Positions 1 through 9,661 are shown, counted from the stretch's first letter. The stretch: 64,000 bases of DNA from SHZI01 sp963698405 (GCA_963698405.1 CAVOQT010000015.1:129804-193803), one strand, 5' to 3'. The notes: generated by a model from the letters alone, not told the origin. Program-made: numbers and translations.

Positions 1-61
1 TGACACTGCCGTCGAGCTCAGCCTCTGGCGATACGATCGCAGTGGGGTGAATTGCAGTCAC

Positions 62-1090
62 TCAGGCGTCCCGGTTGAAGTGCTTCTCGATTGCCCGAAG
101 CCGGCGTGCAATTTGATCAAGCTGGCCAAATCGCACCATGTTCTTGCGCCAGCGCTGCAGGGTATCGGCAGGCGTACCGCCACCGGCATAAATACCGGCT
201 ACCAGCAGTGAACCTGGCACGGCAGTCCCACCACCGATCACCACGTCATCGGCAATGACGAGATGGCCCGCGATCGAAACCGCGCCACCAATCGTGCAGC
301 GCGCACCGATTGTGGTACTGCCGGATATACCAGTCTGACCGGCAATCACGGTATGCGCGCCAATGCGTACATTGTGCCCGACCTGTATCTGGTTATCGAG
401 CTTGACCCCATCGGCAATCACCGTATCGCCGATCGCACCACGGTCGATGGTTGTACAGGCACCGATTTCCACATCATCACCGATGACCACAGCCCCGATC
501 TGTGGAACCTTGATCTGGCTGCCATCACGCTCACGCGCAAAGCCAAAACCATCAGCACCGATCACTGCGCCGGAATGAATGATGCAGCGACTGCCCAGCC
601 GGACGCCCGCATAGATCGTCACTCCGGCCGAGATACTGCTGTCTGCACCGATCTCCACACCATCACCGAGCACTGAATTGGCGCCAATACTGACCCGTTC
701 ACCGAGCGATACGCCATCACCCAGCACTGCGCCCGGACCGATCTGGCAACTGGGGGGTACGCGCACCTCAGCACCGATGACAGCGGCTGCATGAATACCT
801 GGTCGCAACGGTGGTGAGGGATGCAGATCAGCGGCAACCCGCGCATAGACCGCGTAGGGATGCTGCGCAAGCAGTGCGGCAACCGGACAGTCGCCCGCAT
901 CTGCTGACTGAAGTATTACCGCTGTGGCCTGTGTTGCCACAAGTTGTGGCCGGTAGACAGGGTTGGCAAAAAACCCGATCGAACCCGGCCCGGCAGCAGC
1001 CAGCGTAGCCACCCGGTCCACAACGCTGTCCGGGTCACCGCGCAGTTCGCAACCATAGCGGACAGCCAGCTGACCCAGGGTCATGCCCAT
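62..1090 (-). CDS. lpxD: UDP-3-O-acylglucosamine N-acyltransferase LpxD
   Basis: LpxD transfers a 3-hydroxyacyl chain from acyl-ACP to the 2-amino group of UDP-3-O-acylglucosamine, the third step of lipid A synthesis, in the cytoplasm. The 342-residue product starts MGMTLGQLAVRYG, the usual LpxD N-domain. It continues as a long left-handed beta-helix of hexapeptide repeats, with the catalytic His in DNQIQVGHNVRIGAH, and ends in an alpha-helical tail. I chose the ATG at 1090 (a second ATG lies at 1084). The upstream in-frame ATG at 1165 would add about 25 residues unlike the family and overlap the skp gene. It lies 7 bp after skp in the same operon. The 61 bases beyond its stop hold no recognisable gene; fabZ is normally expected next. 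Confidence 0.97.
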   Translation of the reverse strand: MGMTLGQLAVRYGCELRGDPDSVVDRVATLAAAGPGSIGFFANPVYRPQLVATQATAVILQSADAGDCPVAALLAQHPYAVYARVAADLHPSPPLRPGIHAAAVIGAEVRVPPSCQIGPGAVLGDGVSLGERVSIGANSVLGDGVEIGADSSISAGVTIYAGVRLGSRCIIHSGAVIGADGFGFARERDGSQIKVPQIGAVVIGDDVEIGACTTIDRGAIGDTVIADGVKLDNQIQVGHNVRIGAHTVIAGQTGISGSTTIGARCTIGGAVSIAGHLVIADDVVIGGGTAVPGSLLVAGIYAGGGTPADTLQRWRKNMVRFGQLDQIARRLRAIEKHFNRDA

Positions 1091-1097
1091 GGGTGAC

Positions 1098-1652
1098 TCA
1101 GGGCGCTGGTGCTTTCGCTGCACCTGACCGGCTCTGCAAGGCCTGCAATACCTGCGCGGTAACATCCATGCCCGGACTCACGTACAGGGCATCGCTGACG
1201 ATCAGGTCATAACCACCCTGACGCGCAAAGCTCTCGACTTCACCAAGCAGATTGACACGCAGCTTGCCCAATTCCTCGTTCTTGCGGTTGTTCAGATCCT
1301 CGCGCAACTCCTCGAGCTGACGCGTCAGATCCCGTTCATCACGCCGCAGGTCATTCTCTGCATTGCGACGCTCATCCGCACCCATTACCGCAGCGTCTTT
1401 CTGCATCTTGTCGGCACGGTCCTTGAATGCCTTTTGCTTGGCCAGCAGATCACGCTGACGGGGTGCAAACTCGTTTTCCAGTGAACGGTTCGCCGCATTG
1501 GCCTGCGGCGACTCAGCCAACAACCGCGCGACATTGACGAAGCCCACCTTGAGAGGCTTGGCTGCCTGTGCCTGTGCCACCTGCGGCAGGGCCAGCATGC
1601 CCGTCATCGCTGCCAGCACCGCCATACCCGCCCACTTCCTGATCTGCAACAT
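1098..1652 (-). CDS. skp: Periplasmic chaperone Skp/OmpH
   Basis: Skp is a periplasmic trimeric chaperone that holds unfolded outer-membrane proteins on their way to the BAM complex. The 184-residue product has a cleavable signal peptide (about residues 1-29, ending AQAQA). A KVGFVNVARLL segment typical of OmpH follows, then a long charged coiled coil (KAFKDRADKMQK to ELREDLNNRKNEE) and the conserved C-terminal YDLIVSD. The ATG at 1652 is preceded by AGGAAA about six bases upstream, which decides it over an in-frame ATG at 1673. Its place between bamA and lpxD is the conserved proteobacterial order. Confidence 0.95.
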   Translation of the reverse strand: MLQIRKWAGMAVLAAMTGMLALPQVAQAQAAKPLKVGFVNVARLLAESPQANAANRSLENEFAPRQRDLLAKQKAFKDRADKMQKDAAVMGADERRNAENDLRRDERDLTRQLEELREDLNNRKNEELGKLRVNLLGEVESFARQGGYDLIVSDALYVSPGMDVTAQVLQALQSRSGAAKAPAP

Positions 1653-1720
1653 CGTGATTTCCTGATATTTCAAAGTTGATTTGCCAGCAGCAAGTACCGC
1701 TGGAAGCTGAATGCCCGAAT

Positions 1721-4147
1721 CTAGAACGCGCCACCGATAGAGAACTGGAACCGCTCGGTACTATCACCATACGAGAGGCTGGTACCGTCGTCGGCGTCCA
1801 GCGGGAAAGCATAACTGAAACGGAACAGGCCAAGCGGCGCCAGCCACTGGGCCGAAATACCGTACGAGCGCTTCAGCTCACCCAAGTCGAAATCATAATC
1901 GATCGGCTGATACTGGTATGGGTACGGCGCATAAAACTCGACATCGCCGACCGAGAATACATTGCCTATGTCGAAGAACAGGGTAAAGCGCGACTTGGCC
2001 TCCCACTTTTCGGGAATCGGCAGCAGAAACTCTATCTGGCCCGCTGTCAGCAGATCGCCACCGTAGGGGTTGCCGAAGGTGTCCTTGGGTCCCAGGTCGT
2101 TTTCCCGATAACCGCGCACCGTATCCGGACCGCCCGCAAAGTAGTTTCTGTATGGCGGCAAGGAAGTCGTGTCACCCAGCGCAGCACCATAACCGAGATC
2201 AACACTGAACAGGAAGGTTGCCCAACGGTTGACCGGCAGGTATTGCTGCAAATTGTAGTTGATCGTGTAGTACTCGACATCGCTGCCCGGAACCGTAACG
2301 TTGCCGGTCAGCCGGTGGCGTGCACCGCGATCTGCAAACAGGCCACGGTTACGAGAGTCATAGACCCAGCCGGCCAGCAACTCGACGGTATCGAACCTGG
2401 TCTCATAGATCGCACCGCCAGGCACGATCGAAGTCGAAGTGTCGCCATTGTTGCGCACCCATTCCTGGGCCTGCTCAGTCTGGAAACTGTCGCTGAGCAG
2501 CTCGGAACTCTGCAGCGTACCGCCAAAGATGAGTCGCTGATATTCCGTGACCGGATAGCTGTACTCGGCGGAGACAGAAAAGGTCTTGGTCGAAAAATCG
2601 GACGCATCGGATGTGAACTGGGTGATATCACGATAGGCAAGACTGATCGTACGACTGACCTCATTGATCGTCGTATAGGGATCGGTATAGGAAACACCAT
2701 AAACGGTACGATACTGGCCCGTATTGATATCAGCCTGCACACGGTTGCCGCTGCCGAGAAAATTGGTGTGCACGAAATTCCCGTTGAAGATCAGCTTCTG
2801 CGACTGGGAATAACCGACACCACCGCCAAACTGACCCGGGAGACCCTCCTTGATATCGAAGTCCAGATCGACGAGATCAGGGGTCCCCGGTACCGGGTTG
2901 GTGGTTTCCTCAACCTTTTCGATATAGGGAAGACGCTGCAGGCGGATTTTAGAACGCTCCAGGCGACTGTTTGACAGGTAGCCGTCCTCAAGCTGCCGCG
3001 CCTCACGCCGCAACACATCATCGTTGATGGACGAGGTACCGTTAAAGTTGACGCGCCGTACGTAGACCCTGCTCTTCGGCTCGACGTAGAGCGTAATCGC
3101 TGCCGTCTTGGCCTCCCGGTCAAGCTCAGGGACCGGATCGACGGTGGCAAACGCATAACCTTCCTCACTCAGACGCAGGCGGATCATGTCTGCACTCTGC
3201 GTAATCAGCTGCTGCGAGTAGCTCTGACCCGGCTTGACCTGCACAAAGGGGTTGAGCTGCGCCTCGGATAGCACCAGATCACCGGCCAGGCGCACATCAC
3301 TGATCCGGTAACGATCACCTTCAAGCAGGTTGATCGTGACGAAAATATCGCGCTTGTCGGGCGATATCGCCACCTGTGTCGACTCGATATTGAAATCGGC
3401 AAAGCCCCTGTTCATGTAGTAGGAGCGCAGGGTTTCCAGGTCACCTGACAGTGCTTCGCGCGAATAGCGATCATCCTGCTTGATAAATGACAACCACGTC
3501 GGCGTCTTCAGTTCAAAGCGCTCAAGAAGCACTTCGTCATCGAAGCTGCGATTGCCGACCAGGTTGATCTGCCGGATCCGGGCACGGTCGCCTTCCTTGA
3601 TCGTGATGGCGATGGCAACCTTGTTGTCCGGCAGCGCTTCCACCGCAGCAGTCACTTTCGCTGCATATTTGCCGCGGCTGAAATACTGATCGGTCAGCGA
3701 CTGCTCAACCTCATCGAGCACAGACTGATTGAAGATACGGCCCTGCTTGAGACCGATCCGGGCCAGTGGCTCCTGCAGGTCTTCGGTCTTGATGTCCTTG
3801 TTGCCGGTAATGGAAAAACTGGCAATCGAAGGCCGCTCTGATACGACGATCACCAGAGCCCCACTGTCCCAGCGTATTTCCACATCACGAAAGAAGCCGG
3901 TGCCATACACCGCCCGGATCGATTCCTGGATACGGTCCTGATCGATACGATCACCGATACTGACCGGCAGGTAATTGAACACCGTACCTTCGGCAATCCG
4001 CTGCAGTCCTTCAACGCGGATATTGCGCACTACCAGCTCATCAGAGCCGGGGGCGCCAGCCTGACCGTACGCCGCTGAAGCCAGCATCAGCAGCGTTACG
4101 GTCAATAGCGCGCGCGCAAGACGAAAAGTCGGCAGCAAAAATCCCAT
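1721..4147 (-). CDS. bamA: Outer membrane protein assembly factor BamA
   Basis: BamA is the central subunit of the beta-barrel assembly machine and inserts proteins into the outer membrane. The 808-residue protein has an N-terminal signal peptide (cleavage near ASAAYGQA). Five POTRA repeats follow (about 35-430, beginning VVRNIRVEGLQRI), then a C-terminal 16-strand barrel containing the VRGY motif (GGPDTVRGYREND) and ending in Phe (FQFSIGGAF), the outer-membrane insertion signal. The ATG at 4147 is preceded immediately by an in-frame GTG at 4150; the ATG is preferred. It starts 7 bp after the rseP stop, so the two are probably co-transcribed. Confidence 0.98.
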   Translation of the reverse strand: MGFLLPTFRLARALLTVTLLMLASAAYGQAGAPGSDELVVRNIRVEGLQRIAEGTVFNYLPVSIGDRIDQDRIQESIRAVYGTGFFRDVEIRWDSGALVIVVSERPSIASFSITGNKDIKTEDLQEPLARIGLKQGRIFNQSVLDEVEQSLTDQYFSRGKYAAKVTAAVEALPDNKVAIAITIKEGDRARIRQINLVGNRSFDDEVLLERFELKTPTWLSFIKQDDRYSREALSGDLETLRSYYMNRGFADFNIESTQVAISPDKRDIFVTINLLEGDRYRISDVRLAGDLVLSEAQLNPFVQVKPGQSYSQQLITQSADMIRLRLSEEGYAFATVDPVPELDREAKTAAITLYVEPKSRVYVRRVNFNGTSSINDDVLRREARQLEDGYLSNSRLERSKIRLQRLPYIEKVEETTNPVPGTPDLVDLDFDIKEGLPGQFGGGVGYSQSQKLIFNGNFVHTNFLGSGNRVQADINTGQYRTVYGVSYTDPYTTINEVSRTISLAYRDITQFTSDASDFSTKTFSVSAEYSYPVTEYQRLIFGGTLQSSELLSDSFQTEQAQEWVRNNGDTSTSIVPGGAIYETRFDTVELLAGWVYDSRNRGLFADRGARHRLTGNVTVPGSDVEYYTINYNLQQYLPVNRWATFLFSVDLGYGAALGDTTSLPPYRNYFAGGPDTVRGYRENDLGPKDTFGNPYGGDLLTAGQIEFLLPIPEKWEAKSRFTLFFDIGNVFSVGDVEFYAPYPYQYQPIDYDFDLGELKRSYGISAQWLAPLGLFRFSYAFPLDADDGTSLSYGDSTERFQFSIGGAF

Positions 4148-4154
4148 CACTGCC

Positions 4155-5552
4155 TCAGCCGAGCAATCTGGAAATATCGTTATAGAACGCGAAGCTCATC
4201 AGCAGCAGCAAAAGACCGATGCCGACCTGCTGCCCGACCATCTGCGCACGCTCGGACAAGGGACTGCCCTTCACCTGCTCAGCCAGCGTATAGACGATCT
4301 GACCGCCATCGAGCATGGGCACAGGAAGCAGATTGAGGACACCAAGGCTGATACTGACCACTGCAAGAAAACTCAGAAATGCCGAAAACCCGATACTCGC
4401 ACTATAGCCCGCATACTGGGCGATGTTGATCGGACCACTGATATTCTTCACCGAGACATCGCCGACCAGCATCCGCCAGATCATGCGCAGGGTCAGCACG
4501 CTCATCTCCCAGGTCCGGACAGTAGCCCGCTGCAAGGCGTCGACGGGCGCATAACGCTCCTCCGCACGCATACTGTCGAACTCGCCAGGCGACAGCAGGA
4601 CTGCGGCCCCGATGCGGCCAACAGGACCCTCATCGCTGTTCGCTGTTTCGACATCAATGGCCAGATCCAGCTCTGCCTCAGCTCGCAGCAAAGTGACCGC
4701 AATACGCTGTCCGGGCCGGGCCCGCACCGCTGCGACCCATTCAGCCCAACTTTCTACCGCCAGGCCATCGACAGCCAGCACCCGGTCGCCAGACTGCATG
4801 CCCGCACGCTCGGCAGGGCCACCGGCAACCAGTTCACCGATGATCGCATCCGGTCTGGGCGCCCATGGCTTGAAGCCCAACTTCACGAACAACTGCCCGG
4901 GCTCCGTCAACTCTGATTCGCGGCCGGCAGTCTGCAGGGTCACCCGTCGCTGCGTGCTCTGCCCTGCCTGCTCACGGTTACTGACATCAAGGCGAATCAC
5001 ACCATTGGCAAGCAACTCGTCCAGTATGCCGAGGGTAGCCGACTCCCAGGTCAATACGCGCTGTGCACCGACAGCGATAATGGTATCGCCCTCACGCAAG
5101 CCGGCGCTTGCAGCCACAGAACCCGGCTCAACCAGGCCAACCACCGGCTTGATGCCCGGTACGCCGTTCATGAACATCAGCGTGTAGGCCAGCACGGCAA
5201 ACACCAGATTGAACGCTGGCCCGGCAAACAGGATGGCGATGCGTGCCGATCCGGACTGGCGGTTGAATGCACGGCCGCACTCGGCATAGCTCACCGCACA
5301 ATCTCGTTCATCGAGCAGCTTTACATAGCCGCCGAGCGGTATCGCCGAGATGCAATATTCCGTCTGGTCAGCACCGGCACGGCGCGACCAGAGCACCTGC
5401 CCGAAACCGATCGAATAACGCAGCACCTTGACGCCAAACAGCCGGGCTACCGCGTAGTGCCCGAACTCATGAATGGCCACCAGCAATGCGATAGCGGCAA
5501 CGAAGGCGACCAGAGAATTCAGTATGGATGGCATGGCGTCAATATAAGACAT
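4155..5552 (-). CDS. rseP: Regulator of sigma-E protease RseP (site-2 zinc metalloprotease)
   Basis: RseP is an inner-membrane site-2 protease that cleaves RseA and remnant signal peptides. The zinc motif HEFGH lies in the first transmembrane helix (about residue 28). Two PDZ domains follow (around GDTIIAVGAQRVLTW and GDRVLAVDGLAVESW), then the C-terminal catalytic motif LLPVPMLDGGQ and a final membrane helix. The start at 5552 overlaps the cdsA stop as TGATG, which suggests translational coupling; an ATG at 5534 (MPSILNS) would give the usual family N-terminus and is a real alternative. In most relatives dxr lies between cdsA and rseP; here it is absent. Confidence 0.96.
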   Translation of the reverse strand: MSYIDAMPSILNSLVAFVAAIALLVAIHEFGHYAVARLFGVKVLRYSIGFGQVLWSRRAGADQTEYCISAIPLGGYVKLLDERDCAVSYAECGRAFNRQSGSARIAILFAGPAFNLVFAVLAYTLMFMNGVPGIKPVVGLVEPGSVAASAGLREGDTIIAVGAQRVLTWESATLGILDELLANGVIRLDVSNREQAGQSTQRRVTLQTAGRESELTEPGQLFVKLGFKPWAPRPDAIIGELVAGGPAERAGMQSGDRVLAVDGLAVESWAEWVAAVRARPGQRIAVTLLRAEAELDLAIDVETANSDEGPVGRIGAAVLLSPGEFDSMRAEERYAPVDALQRATVRTWEMSVLTLRMIWRMLVGDVSVKNISGPINIAQYAGYSASIGFSAFLSFLAVVSISLGVLNLLPVPMLDGGQIVYTLAEQVKGSPLSERAQMVGQQVGIGLLLLLMSFAFYNDISRLLG

Positions 5553-6364
5553 CAGGTGGGGATCCGTCCCATCCACTGCAGGGCCAGCGCAAACAACGGT
5601 GTCGCAGCCGTAATGCTGTCAATGCGGTCCAGCACGCCGCCATGCCCGGGAAACAGCCGGCCGCTGTCCTTGATGCCAACGCTACGCTTGAACATGCTCT
5701 CGGTCAGATCGCCGACCACCGATATCGCTGCCATGCATAAACCGAGGGGCAACATCGCAGCCAGCGGCAGACCGAGCAGGCTGCCACCGAAACCTGCCAT
5801 CATCACGGCAGCCACCAGCCCACCAGCGACCCCTTCCAGGGTCTTGCCCGGACTGACGCGCGGCGCAAGTTTCAAACGCCCCCAACGATGTCCGGCAAAG
5901 TACGCACCGATATCAGCTGCCCAGATAATGGTGAGGGCCAGCATCAGCAGTGCAGGCCCCTGCACTGGAATCTGCAGGATGCTGAACAGACTGACCCAGG
6001 TGGGAACCAGCACGAACAAACCGGCAAGGCCCGCGGCCAGCGATGAAATCGGTGCTGGAAAGCGCAGGATCCAGACCAGCGCAAGCAGCCACCAGGCGAG
6101 CGCAGCCCACAGCACAACCGATAATGCGAGGCGCCCGGGCACCAGCCAGAAACTGGCTGCACAGGCACCGACCAGCAGCAACAGCCAGGCATGTCGAAGC
6201 AGTGGACGAACCGCGCCGAGAAATACCAGCCATTCCCGGGCGGCGAGCAGGATCAACAGTGCTGCAGCCCCTGTCGCCACGCCAGTTGGGGCAATGAACA
6301 GGACCCCCAGCAGGACTGTTAGAAGCACCACTGCAGTGAGCACCCGCTGTACCAGTTCGCTCAT
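5552..6364 (-). CDS. cdsA: Phosphatidate cytidylyltransferase CdsA
   Basis: CdsA makes CDP-diacylglycerol from phosphatidate and CTP, the branch point of phospholipid synthesis, in the inner membrane. The 270-residue protein is almost entirely transmembrane helices. It carries the family signature near its C-terminus: VSPGKTLEGVAGG, then GDLTESMFKRSVGIKDSG, then PGHGGVLDRIDS. The ATG at 6364 (MSELVQRV) is the family-like start; a longer reading from 6400 adds an unlikely N-terminus. It sits between uppS and rseP, and its stop overlaps the rseP start. Confidence 0.96.
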   Translation of the reverse strand: MSELVQRVLTAVVLLTVLLGVLFIAPTGVATGAAALLILLAAREWLVFLGAVRPLLRHAWLLLLVGACAASFWLVPGRLALSVVLWAALAWWLLALVWILRFPAPISSLAAGLAGLFVLVPTWVSLFSILQIPVQGPALLMLALTIIWAADIGAYFAGHRWGRLKLAPRVSPGKTLEGVAGGLVAAVMMAGFGGSLLGLPLAAMLPLGLCMAAISVVGDLTESMFKRSVGIKDSGRLFPGHGGVLDRIDSITAATPLFALALQWMGRIPT

Positions 6365-6416
6365 AAGAGATACCGCTAACGGAACCGGGCCACAGTGCAA
6401 ACCCCGGCAGTAGTAC

Positions 6417-7166
6417 TCAATCGCCTATGGCCTCGAGCTGCTCGGTGACTCCGCCAAAACGCCTCTGCCGGTGACTGAACAAGTCCAGTGCTGATGACAG
6501 CTCTTGCGCATTGAAATCCGGCCACAGCGTATCGGTGAAGTGCAGCTCGGTATAGGCCAGATCCCATAACAGGAAGTTCGAGATACGTCGCTCACCACCG
6601 GTACGGATCAGGAGATCCGGAGCTGGCAGTCCGGCCAGAGCGCGATGGCGGTCGATCAGGGCTTCATCAATGTCTGCCGGCTCCAGATCACCAGCCCTCA
6701 GCTTGTGACCGATCCGTCGCACAGCCTGAACCATGTCCCACTGACCGCCATAGGCGACCGCAAGCACCAGGGTCATGCGTGAGTTTGCGGCAGTGCGCGC
6801 CTCTGCATCCACCATCCGCTTGCGCAAAATCGTCGGCAGGCTGTCGCGTGCGCCGATAAAGCGCAGCTGGATGCCATTTTCATGCAGGGCATCTACCTCG
6901 CGCTGCAAAACCTCGACAAACAGGCGCATCAGTGCATCGACCTCGCCCGGCGGCCGCTTCCAGTTCTCACTGCTGAATGCAAAAAGCGTCAGCACTTTGA
7001 CGTGCTGGGCAGCGCAAGCCTCGATGACAGCTCGTGCAGCCTTGACACCGGCACGATGGCCGGCATGACGTGGACGTCCATGCGCGTTCGCCCAGCGCCC
7101 GTTGCCATCCATGATCATGGCGACATGCGCGGGCCGTAACGGCTGGAATTTGTTGCTGCTGGTCAT
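6417..7166 (-). CDS. uppS: Isoprenyl transferase / undecaprenyl diphosphate synthase
   Basis: This cis-prenyltransferase builds undecaprenyl diphosphate, the lipid carrier for peptidoglycan and for the polysaccharides made by the right half of this window. The catalytic MDGNGRWA motif is near the N-terminus (Asp binds magnesium). The RTGGERRISNFLLWDLAY and DTLWPDF motifs are intact. The 249-residue length is normal. The ATG at 7166 follows an in-frame TTG at 7169. It lies between frr and cdsA as in most proteobacteria. Confidence 0.97.
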   Translation of the reverse strand: MTSSNKFQPLRPAHVAMIMDGNGRWANAHGRPRHAGHRAGVKAARAVIEACAAQHVKVLTLFAFSSENWKRPPGEVDALMRLFVEVLQREVDALHENGIQLRFIGARDSLPTILRKRMVDAEARTAANSRMTLVLAVAYGGQWDMVQAVRRIGHKLRAGDLEPADIDEALIDRHRALAGLPAPDLLIRTGGERRISNFLLWDLAYTELHFTDTLWPDFNAQELSSALDLFSHRQRRFGGVTEQLEAIGD

Positions 7167-7201
7167 CAACGCTCAGATCTTGATCAGGTGTTCGATAATA
7201 C

Positions 7202-7759
7202 TCAGAACTCCATGATTTCCTTCTGTTTATCTTCGGAGACTTTCTCGATTTCAGCGACGTACTTGTCGGTGCTCTCCTGGATCATCGCCTCGCCCTGATG
7301 CTCCTGATCCTCATTGATCAGCTTGTCCTTCAGCAGTTCCTTGATGTCATTGATCGCATCACGCCGGACATTGCGAATGGCAACCCGGCCCTGCTCCGCT
7401 TCCTGCTTTACCATCTTTGCGAGATCCCGACGCCGCTCTTCGGTGAGCACCGGCAGCGGTACGCGGATCACCGTCCCGGCACTGCGCGGCGTGAGGCCGA
7501 GATTTGCACTCATGATGGCCTTTTCGATAACCGCCACCATCGACTTTTCCCAAGGCGTCACGGTCAGCGTCCGGGAGTCCTCGATGGCAACGTTGGCAGT
7601 CTGCGTCAGCGGTACATTTGTCCCGTAGTAATCAACGGTCAGATGCTCCAGCAGGCTGGGGTGTGCCCGGCCCGTACGAAGTTTGCGCAAGCCCTGCGAC
7701 ATGGCCGTAACGCATTTCGCCATGCGCTGATCGGCATCCTTTCTGATCTCATCGATCAC
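7202..7759 (-). CDS. frr: Ribosome recycling factor
   Basis: RRF, together with EF-G, splits the post-termination ribosome. At 185 residues it is full length. It has the conserved LRTGRAHPSLLEHL, IRVPLPVLTEERR and VRRDAINDIK segments of the two-domain family. The start is a GTG at 7759, supported by a strong GGAGG about seven bases upstream. It lies 25 bp downstream of pyrH in the translation operon. Confidence 0.98.
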   Translation of the reverse strand: MIDEIRKDADQRMAKCVTAMSQGLRKLRTGRAHPSLLEHLTVDYYGTNVPLTQTANVAIEDSRTLTVTPWEKSMVAVIEKAIMSANLGLTPRSAGTVIRVPLPVLTEERRRDLAKMVKQEAEQGRVAIRNVRRDAINDIKELLKDKLINEDQEHQGEAMIQESTDKYVAEIEKVSEDKQKEIMEF

Positions 7760-7784
7760 ACCATAACCTCCGGTTTACGCACTG

Positions 7785-8507
7785 CTATTCCGTAACCAGC
7801 GTACCAATATTCTCGCCGCGCGCGAGACGCACCAGCTCACCGACGCCATTCAGATTGAAAACACGGATCGGCACGTGGTTTTCGCGGCACATGACGACTG
7901 CCGTGGTATCCATGACGTTGAGCTTGTCGTTGATCACGCGATCGAAAGTCAGCCGGTCGTAGCGCACAGCCTTGGGATCCTTGACCGGATCAGCCGTATA
8001 AACGCCGTCGACCTTGGTCCCCTTGACGAGCACATCTGCATCGATCTCGATGGCACGCAATGCCGCAGCGCTGTCTGTGGTGAAAAATGGATTGCCAGTA
8101 CCTGCGGCAAAGATGGTTACCCGCCCCTTTTCCAGGTGACGAATCGCACGACGCCGGATGTAGTCCTCGCAGACCTCATGAATCTGCAGTGCAGACATCA
8201 CGCGGGCATGCGTACCTACACGCTCGAGAGCATCCTGGAGCGCCAGTGAATTGATGACTGTTGCCAGCATTCCCATGTGGTCGCCCGTGACCCGGTCCAT
8301 GCCAGCGCGGGCCAGACCGGCACCGCGAAAGATATTGCCGCCGCCGATAACGATACCCAACTGCACACCGAGGGCAACAACCTCTTTCAGTTCACCGGCG
8401 ATACGGGCCAGCACAGCAGGGTCAATGCCGTAGTCGCCGCTGCCCAAGAGGACTTCACCGCTGAGCTTAAGCAGGATGCGCCGGTAGAGCAGACGAGTCT
8501 CGTTCAT
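7785..8507 (-). CDS. pyrH: UMP kinase
   Basis: PyrH phosphorylates UMP to UDP in pyrimidine metabolism. The 240-residue protein has the amino-acid-kinase fold motifs RILLKLSGEVL (phosphate binding), IVIGGGNIFRG, GTGNPFFTTDSAA and VLVKGTKVDGVYTADP, and ends NIGTLVTE. The ATG at 8507 gives the family N-terminus. About 150 bp separate it from tsf upstream, enough for its own promoter, although the usual rpsB-tsf-pyrH-frr order is kept. Confidence 0.98.
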   Translation of the reverse strand: MNETRLLYRRILLKLSGEVLLGSGDYGIDPAVLARIAGELKEVVALGVQLGIVIGGGNIFRGAGLARAGMDRVTGDHMGMLATVINSLALQDALERVGTHARVMSALQIHEVCEDYIRRRAIRHLEKGRVTIFAAGTGNPFFTTDSAAALRAIEIDADVLVKGTKVDGVYTADPVKDPKAVRYDRLTFDRVINDKLNVMDTTAVVMCRENHVPIRVFNLNGVGELVRLARGENIGTLVTE

Positions 8508-8659
8508 GCTATCAACACCGTGCGGTTTCCATTGAATGACTACTGTGGAATCCGGGCAATTCTACCGGATTTGCTGCCTTGCGAGGTTAACAGCAGGACA
8601 GGCTTGCGACGTAGCACACAGCTGTGACCGGCGACGAGGTCGCTCGATCACCTGGAAGC

Positions 8660-9538
8660 TCAGCCCCCGGAATGCATGGCAGCGACCGCTTCGGCGATGT
8701 TCTCCGACTTCTTCTCAATCCCTTCGCCGACTTCGAGGCGCACGAAACGCTGCACCTTGGCGCCATGCTGCTTGAGCAACTTCTCGATCGAGGTATCCGG
8801 ATCCTTGACGAAGGACTGCCCCAGCAACACGATTTCATTCAGATACTTGCGCAGTCGCCCCTCGACCATCTTGGCAACGATCTCGGCTGGCTTGCCCTCA
8901 CTCTGAGCCTGCTCGGAAAGTATTCGCCGTTCGTTGGCCCGGGTCTCCTCTGGCACCTCCTCCACCGACAGATAACGCGGGCTGCTTGCCGCGATATGCA
9001 TCGCCAGGTCCTTGCCCAGATCTGCATCACCACCCACAACATCGACGAGGACACCGATCCGCGCACCATGAAAATAAACGCCCAGCTGGCCTGTCGGCCG
9101 GACATAGTCAAAGCGACGCACCCCGATATTTTCGCCGATCTTGGCAATCAGGTTACGGCGAACCTCATCGAGCGTCTGCCCGTCAGCGGTGGGAATTGCC
9201 ATCAGTTCTTCGACGCTGGCCGGCTGATGCGCCGCTGCCAGTTCAACAGCAGTCTGTGCGAAGTGCTGGAAGTTATCGTCCTTGGCGACGAAATCAGTCT
9301 CGCAATTGACCTCCATAATTGCGGTTACATCACCTTTAGGACCGACTGCAGTCATGATCTGTCCCTCGGCGGCAATGCGTCCGGCTTTCTTGTCGGCTTT
9401 TGCCTGACCGCGGGTACGCAGCAGTTCCTGCGCAGCATCGATCTCGCCGCTGGCATCAACCAGGGCTTTCTTGCATTCCATCATGCCGGCGCCCGTGCGC
9501 TCACGCAGCTCTTTCACCAGACTTGCGGCAATCGTCAT
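8660..9538 (-). CDS. tsf: Elongation factor Ts
   Basis: EF-Ts is the nucleotide exchange factor of EF-Tu. The 292-residue protein opens with the UBA-like domain (VKELRERTGAGMMECKKAL). It contains the core contact motif near MEVNCETDFVAKDD and ends with the family C-terminal helices. ATG at 9538 has GGAGAG upstream; an in-frame GTG sits just before it. A hairpin at 9617-9639 lies between rpsB and tsf. Confidence 0.98.
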   Translation of the reverse strand: MTIAASLVKELRERTGAGMMECKKALVDASGEIDAAQELLRTRGQAKADKKAGRIAAEGQIMTAVGPKGDVTAIMEVNCETDFVAKDDNFQHFAQTAVELAAAHQPASVEELMAIPTADGQTLDEVRRNLIAKIGENIGVRRFDYVRPTGQLGVYFHGARIGVLVDVVGGDADLGKDLAMHIAASSPRYLSVEEVPEETRANERRILSEQAQSEGKPAEIVAKMVEGRLRKYLNEIVLLGQSFVKDPDTSIEKLLKQHGAKVQRFVRLEVGEGIEKKSENIAEAVAAMHSGG

Positions 9539-9616
9539 CACGACTCTCCAGACTCAATACATCAAGGGCCCATGCAATATGGAACCCGACAGGTGCCGCA
9601 CGGCACCGAAAATACA

Positions 9617-9639
9617 GCCGGGCTGCAAAGCAGCCCGGC
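9617..9639 (-). terminator. Hairpin between rpsB and tsf (attenuator or partial terminator)
   Basis: A perfect 10-bp stem (GCCGGGCTGC and its complement) with a 3-base loop lies in the rpsB-tsf spacer. On the transcribed strand it is followed by a short T-rich stretch. A second small hairpin (GGTGCC/GGCACC) lies at 9592-9607. It could trim expression of tsf relative to rpsB; that effect is inferred, not shown. Confidence 0.5.
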
Positions 9640-9661
9640 ATGGAACAGGCTGGCTGGTGAC

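Noticed and set aside
1676..2974. Long open frame on the plus strand across bamA
   Set aside because: It lies antisense to a fully recognisable BamA barrel; its protein has no family features and mirrors bamA codon structure.
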